Shown: piece by piece, positions 6,995 to 12,177 of the stretch
Position numbering within the stretch: position 1 is the first letter of the stretch
How the letters are laid out: every line of letters begins with the position of its first letter
Source of the DNA: Acidimangrovimonas sp.
GTDB taxonomy: Bacteria > Pseudomonadota > Alphaproteobacteria > Rhodobacterales > Rhodobacteraceae
Assembly: GCA_030147905.1 (NCBI GenBank)
Contig: JASBUM010000514.1
Span: forward strand, 1 to 12,177
DNA: 12,177 bases
Direction of reading: 5' to 3'
Notes under the pieces: generated by a model
Database searches by the model: none
What the model was told of the DNA's origin: nothing
What the model saw: only the letters and a program-made list of their open reading frames with translations
Made by a program: the position numbers and the translations under genes

Positions 6995-8215
6995 ATGACA
7001 TTCGAAATGATGGGGCTTCGCCCCAACCTCCTTGCCAACCTCAGGAAGGACGGCATCCTCGAGCCTACCCCGATCCAGTCCCGCGCCATTCCCGCCGCCC
7101 TCGAGGGGCGTGACGTGATGGGCCTCGCGCAGACCGGCACCGGCAAGACGGCAGCCTTCGGCCTGCCGATCGCCCAAGCGCTGCTCGGGCTTGGCAAGGC
7201 GCCGGAACCGAAGACCGTGACCGGCCTCATCCTGGCACCTACCCGCGAACTGGCCAAACAGATCCAGGAAAGCCTGAACACCTACCTGCGCGGCACCCAC
7301 CTGCGGGTCGGCCTCGTGGTCGGCGGTGGCTCGATCAACGCGCAGATCAACCGGCTGAGCCGCGGCCTCGACCTGCTCGTGGCGACGCCGGGTCGGCTGA
7401 TCGACCTGATCGAGCGTCAGGCCGTGCGGCTGGAGCGCACGCGCTTTCTGGTCCTCGACGAGGCCGACCAGATGCTCGACCTCGGCTTCATCCACGCCCT
7501 GCGCCAGATTGCGAAGCTTCTGCCGAAGGAACGCCAGACGCTGCTCTTCTCGGCGACCATGCCCAAGAACATGGCAGAGATCGCGACCGCCTACCTGACG
7601 AACCCGGTCCGCATCGAGGTGAGCCCTCCGGGCAAGCCCGCCGACAAGATCGACCAGCGCGTCCACCATGTCGACCAGGCCGCCAAGACGCCGCTGCTGG
7701 CCGAGCTGCTGGACGGCCACCGAGACGAGCTGGCGCTGGTCTTCACCCGCACCAAGCACGGCGCGGACAAACTGGCGCGCGGGCTGGAAAAGCAGGGCTT
7801 TTCGGTGGCTGCGATCCACGGCAACAAGAGCCAGGGGCAGCGCAACCGCGCGCTGAAGGCCTTCAAGGACGCGGAGCTGCGCATCCTGGTTGCGACCGAC
7901 GTCGCGGCGCGCGGCCTCGACATCCCCGCGGTGCGCCACGTCTACAACTTCGATCTGCCGAATGTGCCGGACAATTACGTCCACCGCATCGGCCGCACCG
8001 CGCGGGCCGGGCGTGACGGCACCGCCATCGCCTTCTGTGCCCCTGACGAGATCGCCGACCTGCGCGCGATCGAGAAGGTGATGGGCCGCGCGATCCCGAC
8101 CGTGGGCGCCGCACCCGCGTCGGCCGGCCCCGCCGCCCAGCCGAAGCGCGCCCAGGGCAAAGGTCGTCCCGCGCGGCATGGTCGTCAGCGTCAGGGCCAG
8201 CGCGTCGCGGCCTGA
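6995..8215 (+). CDS. rhlE: DEAD-box ATP-dependent RNA helicase, RhlE type
   Basis: This 406-residue protein has all the superfamily 2 motifs in order. The Q motif region EPTPIQ is at 23-28, Walker A AQTGTGKT at 45-52, PTREL at 82-86, TPGR at 131-134, DEAD at 155-158, SAT at 186-188, ATDVAARGLDIP at 300-311 and HRIGRTARAGR at 330-340. A short basic, low-complexity tail (from about 371) could add RNA affinity. It unwinds structured RNA with ATP, in ribosome assembly or mRNA decay, and such helicases are frequently cold-induced. ATG 6995 is chosen because it gives the expected short N-terminus (MTFEMMGL) with AGGA at 6984-6987; a GTG frame 33 codons upstream lacks family similarity. The subfamily name rests on overall length and the short C-terminus, so RhlE is likely but not certain. 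Confidence 0.92.
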   Translation: MTFEMMGLRPNLLANLRKDGILEPTPIQSRAIPAALEGRDVMGLAQTGTGKTAAFGLPIAQALLGLGKAPEPKTVTGLILAPTRELAKQIQESLNTYLRGTHLRVGLVVGGGSINAQINRLSRGLDLLVATPGRLIDLIERQAVRLERTRFLVLDEADQMLDLGFIHALRQIAKLLPKERQTLLFSATMPKNMAEIATAYLTNPVRIEVSPPGKPADKIDQRVHHVDQAAKTPLLAELLDGHRDELALVFTRTKHGADKLARGLEKQGFSVAAIHGNKSQGQRNRALKAFKDAELRILVATDVAARGLDIPAVRHVYNFDLPNVPDNYVHRIGRTARAGRDGTAIAFCAPDEIADLRAIEKVMGRAIPTVGAAPASAGPAAQPKRAQGKGRPARHGRQRQGQRVAA

Positions 8216-8257
8216 GCCGGCCGAGCGGCATTCACACCGCAACGCGATGCCGGGGGC

Positions 8258-8285
8258 GGCGGCCTTTTCGGAGGCCGCCCCTTTC
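8258..8285 (+). terminator. Hairpin terminator of the helicase gene
   Basis: An 8-bp perfect stem (8258-8265 with 8272-8279) and a 6-nt loop stand about 40 nt after the helicase stop, followed by CCTTT. The position suits an intrinsic terminator. Confidence 0.65.
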
Positions 8286-8350
8286 CGGTTTGCAGGCCTT
8301 TCCCCGCGCAGGCATTTTGTGCGAAAATGCGACAATTACAGCGAAATTCC

Positions 8351-8379
8351 TTGCATTTTTGTGCATGAGGGCACATATG
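8351..8379 (+). promoter_or_regulatory. Candidate sigma-70-type promoter of the cold-shock gene
   Basis: TTGCAT at 8351-8356 (-35) and CATATG at 8374-8379 (-10) are separated by 17 bp, inside a locally AT-rich patch that contrasts with the GC-rich surroundings. Transcription would begin near 8386, giving a leader of about 107 nt. The spacer contains an inverted repeat, TGTGC 8360-8364 and GCACA 8371-8375, that could be an operator. Matches to the -10 consensus are partial. Confidence 0.45.
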
Positions 8380-8415
8380 CATGGGGCAACCTGATTTTCC
8401 ATGACCTGTTCCCTC

Positions 8416-8450
8416 GCGGCCCAGCCATCGACAATGAGCTGCCGGGCCGC
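8416..8450 (+). promoter_or_regulatory. Hairpin in the 5' leader of the cold-shock mRNA
   Basis: A 7-bp stem (GCGGCCC 8416-8422 with GGGCCGC 8444-8450) extends through AGC/GCT (8423-8425 with 8438-8440) past a 3-nt bulge. It lies 28 nt before the ribosome-binding site of the cold-shock gene. There is no T run, so it is not an obvious terminator. Structured leaders that change with temperature are known for cspA-type mRNAs, but such a role is inference here. Confidence 0.45.
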
Positions 8451-8492
8451 TGCATTCCGTGAGCGGCAAAAAACCACGAGAGGAACATCACG

Positions 8493-8699
8493 ATGGCCAG
8501 TGGCACCGTGAAATGGTTCAATTCCGCCAAAGGCTTCGGCTTCATCGCCCCGGCCCATGGCAACAAGGACATCTTCCTGCACATCTCGGCCGTCGAACGC
8601 GCCGGCCTGCGGGAAATCAAGGACGGTCAGGCCGTTCACTTCGACATCGAGACCGGTCGCGATGGCCGGGAGGCGGCGATCAATCTGGTTCTCGCTTGA
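8493..8699 (+). CDS. cspA: CspA-family cold-shock protein
   Basis: This 68-residue protein is a single cold-shock domain, a five-strand OB fold that binds single-stranded RNA or DNA and melts secondary structure. It opens with the standard MASGTVKWFN. The RNP1-like KGFGFI is at residues 13-18 and RNP2-like IFLHIS at 27-32; the latter has Leu where most members have Val. Length is normal for the family. The ribosome-binding site GAGAGGA (8478-8484) is 8 nt before the ATG. The gene has its own promoter-like region and leader, and is followed directly by a strong hairpin terminator, so it is probably monocistronic. Whether it is cold-induced or constitutive cannot be told from the protein, as alphaproteobacteria usually have several paralogues; the symbol is used in the family sense. 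Confidence 0.95.
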   Translation: MASGTVKWFNSAKGFGFIAPAHGNKDIFLHISAVERAGLREIKDGQAVHFDIETGRDGREAAINLVLA

Positions 8700-8710
8700 G
8701 GTGAGGATGA

Positions 8711-8737
8711 CACAGGGGCGCCCGCGCCCCTGTGACT
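8711..8737 (+). terminator. Hairpin terminator of the cold-shock gene
   Basis: A perfect 10-bp stem (8711-8720 with 8725-8734) with the tetraloop CCCG begins 11 nt after the stop codon. Only a short ACTTTC follows, as with the other terminators in this window. Confidence 0.75.
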
Positions 8738-8774
8738 TTCACCGAGACCCGTGCAAGAGCCGAGGGACCCTATC

Positions 8775-8966
8775 TTGTCGAAGGACCGCAAGGCGAAGAG
8801 CCGGTTCATGCCGGAATTGCCCAAACCCATGACACCCTATGATCGGATGAGCGCAGCCGCGCGCACCATCACCGAAAGCGAAACCCGGCTCAGGGCCGAG
8901 AAAACCGCAAGGCTTCGGGCGATCCGGCTGGGGCATGAAGATCCGGACGAGACCCAAGGGGAATAG
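8775..8966 (+). CDS. Small charged conserved hypothetical protein
   Basis: This 63-residue protein (MSKDRKAKSRFMPE...) is hydrophilic and rich in Lys, Arg and Glu. A predicted helix from about residue 24 to 53 is marked by regularly spaced Arg, Glu and Ala. I recall small alphaproteobacterial proteins of unknown function with a similar SKD.K.KSKFMPE start, so it is probably a real conserved gene. TTG 8775 is preferred because CGAGGGA at 8761-8767 lies 7 nt upstream; the alternative GTG at 8751 would add 8 residues but has no ribosome-binding site. It stands between the cold-shock terminator and another hairpin (8972-9005), so it may have its own promoter, or read-through from the cold-shock gene may supply it. 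No function is proposed. Confidence 0.6.
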   Translation: MSKDRKAKSRFMPELPKPMTPYDRMSAAARTITESETRLRAEKTARLRAIRLGHEDPDETQGE

Positions 8967-8971
8967 CCCGG

Positions 8972-9005
8972 CGACACCATCCGCCGGAACGACCGGAGGA
9001 TGTCG
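8972..9005 (+). terminator. Candidate hairpin terminator after the small hypothetical gene
   Basis: Three paired blocks of 4 bp (CGAC/GTCG, ATCC/GGAT, CCGG/CCGG) around a 5-nt loop are interrupted by one mismatch and a 3-nt bulge, 5 nt after the stop codon. There is no T run. Position favours a terminator, but the imperfect stem lowers confidence. Confidence 0.35.
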
Positions 9006-9495
9006 CGGCGCCCTTGCTCCCGCCTTGCCCGCGACGGGCGGCAACGACGATCCGGATCGCGCGATCAAGGTTCATGTCTTCGGCCTCTGAACGGGGCCCC
9101 GGCGGCGGCGCGACATGGAACGTTGCACGAGGTCGCGGCAATCCCGTGAGGTGCCGAATACCCGGCACGAGACGCCGAAGGCCCGGTGCACCTCCGTCGG
9201 TACCGTCTGCGACAATTCCCCGCGTATCGCGATCGAAGCTTCCCCCTCACCGCCAGGAGACACAGCCCGGAGTCCGCGGCTGGCCCGGACAGATGAAGGG
9301 CGCCGCGCGATCCGCGGCGTTTCGACCCCCGAAGGAACTGACGCACCCGCTTTCCCGGCATCCTGCCGGCTGGAATGCGAGCCTCGCTTGCGGTTCTGCC
9401 GCGTGGTTGGATCCTGCCATGGCGTCACGCGATCCGACGCAATGCGGTCCTCGGCAGCCCTCCCCCCGGGCGGGGCAGGGGCCTTCCCCGGCGGA
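9006..9495. other. Stretch without a recognisable gene
   Basis: Frames are open on both strands, but the predicted products are low-complexity Arg/Pro/Ser-rich strings with no motif, no ribosome-binding site and no shared frame with neighbours, so none is called. Structure seen: overlapping palindromes at 9049-9066, a 6-bp hairpin at 9151-9168 and a 7-bp hairpin at 9301-9319 followed by TTT. Near the right end, C/G runs (about 9462-9490) could form the weak end of the minus-strand operon. It may be decayed coding DNA, a leader or an unrecognised RNA; I cannot decide. Confidence 0.4.
9301..9322 (+). terminator. Terminator-like hairpin in the gene-free stretch
   Basis: A perfect 7-bp stem (9301-9307 with 9313-9319) with a 5-nt loop is followed by TTT. 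It has no obvious gene to terminate on the plus strand, so it might close a small unrecognised transcript or be chance in GC-rich DNA. Confidence 0.3.
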
Positions 9496-9651
9496 TCAGA
9501 GGAGAAGAACGGCATCGCCCATGACGGAGAGCGCGGCCGGGACAGTATCGCCGATCTTCCGGTCCTCGGGGATCTGGCTGGCCCTGTCCGGTGCCGCGAT
9601 CCGGCCCTGCGGCGATCCGACAAGTAGAGGCGCCCCCGGTGGCGGCGTCAC
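9496..9651 (-). CDS. Possible 51-residue protein coupled to the ABC ATPase gene
   Basis: A GTG at 9651-9649 shares GTGA with the TGA of the ATPase gene, the same style of overlap used elsewhere in this operon. The frame runs 51 codons to TGA 9498-9496. After the first dozen codons, third positions are mostly G or C, as in real genes here. The product has no signal peptide; it ends in a short hydrophobic run (AVLLL) after an acidic/basic segment [10 protein letters not shown] recognise no family. It could be a genuine small last gene of the operon, the fragment of a once longer gene, or chance. No independent ribosome-binding site was identified. Confidence 0.35.
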   Translation of the reverse strand: MTPPPGAPLLVGSPQGRIAAPDRASQIPEDRKIGDTVPAALSVMGDAVLLL

Positions 9652-10649
9652 CCGCGCAGCCGGTCGCCGCCGGCATCGAAGAGAAACTGACGTTCGGTCT
9701 CGGGCGTCAGGTAGACGGTTTCGTCCATGGCGAAATCGCTCTCGCCGAAGAGGCGCACGGTCAGAAGGCCGTGGGGCTCGGTCCGCACATAGACGTTCGT
9801 CTCGCCGCCCAGATGTTCGACAAGGCTGACGGTGCCGGGGATCTCTCCCTTGCTGCGGCTGATGGCCAGGTGTTCGGGACGGATGCCCATGGTCTCGCCG
9901 CGCAGGCCCAGGGCGCCAGCCTTCAGGAAATTCATCTGCGGCGAGCCGATAAAGCCCGCGACGAAGGTGTTCCTCGGGTCATTGTAAAGCTCCATCGGGC
10001 GGCCCTCCTGCGCGATCCTGCCCGCATTCAGCACCACGATACGGTCTGCCAGTGTCATCGCCTCGACCTGATCGTGGGTGACGTAGATCATCGTCGCGGC
10101 AAGCTCGCGGTGCAGCCGCGCGATCTCGATCCTTGTCTGCACCCGCAGAGCGGCGTCGAGATTGGACAGGGGTTCGTCGAACAGGAACAGCTTGGGCTTG
10201 CGCACGATGGCCCGGCCGATTGCCACCCGCTGACGCTGGCCGCCCGAAAGTTCGGCCGGACGACGCGCAAGCAGCGGCTCCAGCGACAGCATGGCAGCCG
10301 CCCGTTCGACGGAGGCGGCAATGTCAGCGCGATTCTCGCCCGCCTGCTTCAGCGCAAGGCCCATGTTCTCGCGCACCGTCAGGTGTGGATAGAGCGCGTA
10401 GGACTGGAACACCATCGCGATTTCGCGTTTCGATGGCGGGGTCAGGTTGACCCGAGCGCCGTCGATCTTCACCGCGCCCGAGGTCACATCCTCAAGCCCC
10501 GCGATCATGCGCAGCAGGGTGGATTTGCCGCAGCCCGACGGGCCTACGAACACGCAGAATTCTCCGTCCTTCACGTCCAGGCTGACGTCGCTGATGACTT
10601 CCAGATTGCCAAAGGACTTGGTGACGGCGGAAAGGCTCAGAGCGCCCAT
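9648..10649 (-). CDS. Carbohydrate ABC transporter ATP-binding protein (MalK/UgpC type, CUT1)
   Basis: This 333-residue ATPase powers uptake of a sugar or polyol through an inner-membrane importer. Walker [10 protein letters not shown] is at 36-44, the Q-loop glutamine at 82 ([13 protein letters not shown]), the signature LSGGQ at 134-138, Walker B LFLFDEP at 154-160 and the switch histidine H192 in THD. After residue 235 comes the C-terminal OB/TOBE-type regulatory region (GIRPEH at 255-260), a hallmark of MalK/UgpC/MsmK ATPases. Length is at the short end of the family but the domain looks complete. The ATG overlaps the end of the oxidoreductase gene by 13 nt, so it is co-transcribed with the oxidoreductase and permease. 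The substrate is not readable, and ATPases of this group often serve several importers. Confidence 0.95.
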   Translation of the reverse strand: MGALSLSAVTKSFGNLEVISDVSLDVKDGEFCVFVGPSGCGKSTLLRMIAGLEDVTSGAVKIDGARVNLTPPSKREIAMVFQSYALYPHLTVRENMGLALKQAGENRADIAASVERAAAMLSLEPLLARRPAELSGGQRQRVAIGRAIVRKPKLFLFDEPLSNLDAALRVQTRIEIARLHRELAATMIYVTHDQVEAMTLADRIVVLNAGRIAQEGRPMELYNDPRNTFVAGFIGSPQMNFLKAGALGLRGETMGIRPEHLAISRSKGEIPGTVSLVEHLGGETNVYVRTEPHGLLTVRLFGESDFAMDETVYLTPETERQFLFDAGGDRLRG

Positions 10650-11680
10650 GGGGCTTCCTTCATGTTTACCGGGCGGCCCGAACGGACGCTGTCATCCGCC
10701 GCAAGGCAGATGGCGAGCGACTGGACTGCCTCCGACAGGTGGCGGGATAGGTCGAGGTCTTCGGTGATGGCGCGCGCAACGAAGGCCGCTTGGCCCTCGC
10801 ACAATTTCTGGTGGCCCGGCTCGTCGGCCATCGAGATATCCCGATCGTCCGCGGCGACGCGGTGGATGCGAAGAACCGATGTTTTCGTATGCGTCTCGAT
10901 ATCGTCCGACCGTGCGCCTTCCGGCATGCGGATCGACACCGCGCCGTTGGGGCTGACCACATCTTTCACGAAAAAGGCCGTATCGGACATCATCGGGCCC
11001 CAGCCCGCCTCGTACCAGCCCAGCGATCCGTCGGCAAACAGCACCTGAAAATGGCCATAGTTGTACATGTCCCCGGCGATCTCCGGCGACAGACGCAGGC
11101 CCATCCCGCGCACCTCGACCGCCGGCGCGTCGGTGATCTGAAGCATCACGTCGACGTAGTGCACACCACAATCGACGATCGGGGGCGTGGTTTGCATCAA
11201 CGCCCAGTGTACCTCCCACGTCGGACCCTTGGACTGCTGGTTCAGGTTCAGCCGAAACACGTAAGGCCCGCCAAGGTCGCGTGCTTCCGCGATCAGGCGC
11301 TGCCAGCTTGGGTGGTGGCGAAGGATATATCCCACCACCACCTTCCGTCCGGTCCGCTCCGCGCAATCGATCACGCGGCGCGCGTCGGCGACGGTCGTTG
11401 CCAGAGGCTTTTCGACGAAGACATCGGCGCCGGCTTCCATCGCGGCGATGGCCAGTTCGGCATGGCTGTCCGAATAGGTGGCGATCGACACGAGGTCTGG
11501 CCCCAGTCGATTCAGCGCCTCGGCAAAATCCCTGCCGATGGGATAGCGCGACAGCTCCGCGTCCAGAACCGGCGCCGACCGGTTCACCAACCCGACGATC
11601 TGGAACGCGGGGTCGCGGTGATAGGCGAGCGCATGGCTGCGTCCCATGTTGCCCAGGCCTGCGACAAGCGTGCGGATCAT
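10637..11680 (-). CDS. Gfo/Idh/MocA family NAD(P)-dependent oxidoreductase
   Basis: This 347-residue protein opens with a Rossmann dinucleotide-binding motif (GLGNMG at 8-13). It has the family's catalytic lysine in EKP at 90-92 and the second-domain GVHYVD motif at 172-177, giving H174 and D177 in the usual active-site positions. Members oxidise, reduce or epimerise sugars, inositols and related polyols with NAD(P)(H) in the cytoplasm. ATG 11680 shares ATGA with the permease stop; the frame extends upstream only inside the permease gene. Its location between the permease and ATPase genes of a sugar importer suggests it acts on the imported compound. The family is certain; the substrate is unknown. 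Confidence 0.93.
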   Translation of the reverse strand: MIRTLVAGLGNMGRSHALAYHRDPAFQIVGLVNRSAPVLDAELSRYPIGRDFAEALNRLGPDLVSIATYSDSHAELAIAAMEAGADVFVEKPLATTVADARRVIDCAERTGRKVVVGYILRHHPSWQRLIAEARDLGGPYVFRLNLNQQSKGPTWEVHWALMQTTPPIVDCGVHYVDVMLQITDAPAVEVRGMGLRLSPEIAGDMYNYGHFQVLFADGSLGWYEAGWGPMMSDTAFFVKDVVSPNGAVSIRMPEGARSDDIETHTKTSVLRIHRVAADDRDISMADEPGHQKLCEGQAAFVARAITEDLDLSRHLSEAVQSLAICLAADDSVRSGRPVNMKEAPWAL

Positions 11681-12177
11681 TTCACGGCCCCCGCGGTGAT
11701 GCCCCGGATCAGCTGGCGCGAGAACACGAGGTAGAGAACCAGCACCGGCAGGATCGCCAGCGACAGCGATGCCAGCACCGCGTTCCAGTCGGTGACGAAC
11801 TGGCCGATGAACATCTGCGCGCCGAGGGTGACGGTCTTGGTCGCTTCCGCCGGGGCGAGGATCAGCGGGAACCACAGGTCGTTCCAGATCGGGATCATTG
11901 TGAAGACCGCCACCGTCGCCATCGCCGGCCGCACCAGCGGCAGCACCAGGGTAAAGAAGATACGATATTCCGACAGCCCGTCGATCCTGCCCGCGTCCTT
12001 GAGGTCGTCCGAGACCGATTTCATGAACTCCGACAGGATGAAGGTGGCCAGCGGCAGCCCCTGCGCCGTGTAGACCAGGATCAGCGCCAGAAGTGTGTTC
12101 ACCAGATGCGTCGCGGCCATCATCTGAAGGATCGCCACCGTGCCCAGACGGATCGGGATCATGATGCCAAGGGCAAG
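11677..12177 (-). CDS. Carbohydrate ABC transporter permease, MalG-like (CUT1), 5' end outside window
   Basis: The frame is open to the right edge, so only the last 166 residues are seen; the methionine codon at 12162 is internal, because five in-frame codons precede it within the window. The visible part has the permease coupling (EAA) motif, running from EFMKSVSDDLKDAGRIDG to LPLVRPA, which docks onto the ATPase. Hydrophobic spans lie around it (VNTLLALILVYTAQ; ATVAVFTMIPIW; LSLAILPVLVLYLVF). The C-terminus [13 protein letters not shown] is typical of MalG-type permeases. It forms the channel with a partner permease presumably encoded further right, along with a periplasmic binding protein. 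It overlaps the oxidoreductase gene by 4 nt, marking one operon. Confidence 0.93.
   Translation of the reverse strand, partial: LALGIMIPIRLGTVAILQMMAATHLVNTLLALILVYTAQGLPLATFILSEFMKSVSDDLKDAGRIDGLSEYRIFFTLVLPLVRPAMATVAVFTMIPIWNDLWFPLILAPAEATKTVTLGAQMFIGQFVTDWNAVLASLSLAILPVLVLYLVFSRQLIRGITAGAVK

Noticed and set aside
6827..8335. 502-codon minus-strand ORF opposite the helicase
   Set aside because: It is antisense to a gene with every DEAD-box motif in place and shows no family signature.
8386..8410. EcfG-like GGAAC-N16-GGTT on the minus strand in the cold-shock leader
   Set aside because: It would fire toward the 3' end of the helicase gene where no minus-strand gene exists; a single match of this length can arise by chance.
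9072..9627. Overlapping 170-183-codon ORFs on both strands in the gene-free stretch
   Set aside because: Both have arginine- and serine-rich low-complexity products, no start context and no relation to neighbouring frames.
9591..11048. 485-codon plus-strand ORF opposite the ABC ATPase and oxidoreductase genes
   Set aside because: It is antisense to two genes with intact catalytic motifs, and the product is His/Gln/Asp-rich low-complexity sequence with no recognisable fold.

Overview
The window is GC-rich, with very high third-position GC, closely packed and overlapping genes, and alphaproteobacterial-type proteins. It most resembles a chromosome or large replicon of a Rhodobacteraceae-like alphaproteobacterium (Paracoccus/Rhodobacter type). 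That placement is inferred from protein flavour and base composition, not from a marker gene.

Layout. (1) 1-2831, plus strand: the end of a tight four-gene operon encoding an acyl-CoA dehydrogenase-like C-terminus (cut by the window), a PIG-L zinc deacetylase, a NodS-type SAM methyltransferase and a family 2 glycosyltransferase. Each junction is a 4-8 nt start/stop overlap. The set looks like a dedicated modification pathway for a glycan or lipid-linked amino sugar whose product cannot be read from the sequence. (2) 2832-5349, plus strand: a large-subunit (clade 2, HPII/KatE-type) catalase behind a candidate EcfG-type stress promoter and a duplicated ribosome-binding region. A strong terminator hairpin follows, then the remnant of a small conserved stress-type protein gene whose start codon reads ACG and which ends at an early stop. 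(3) 5462-8966: a cold/stress-flavoured group with a fatty-acid desaturase on the minus strand, then, divergently, an RhlE-type DEAD-box RNA helicase, a CspA-family cold-shock protein with a structured leader, and a small charged hypothetical protein. (4) 8967-9495: about 530 bp without a convincing gene, holding several hairpins and palindromes. (5) 9496-12177, minus strand: a CUT1-type carbohydrate ABC transporter operon, transcribed from beyond the right edge, with a MalG-like permease (5' end missing), a Gfo/Idh/MocA sugar oxidoreductase, a MalK/UgpC-type ATPase and, overlapping the ATPase stop, a possible 51-codon ORF.

How they fit together: the transporter operon would import a sugar or polyol that its embedded NAD(P)-dependent oxidoreductase then oxidises or epimerises. 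The catalase handles peroxide, probably in the general stress response. Desaturase, helicase and cold-shock protein cover three standard needs at low temperature: membrane fluidity, RNA unwinding and RNA chaperoning. No mobile element, CRISPR array, tRNA or rRNA was recognised.
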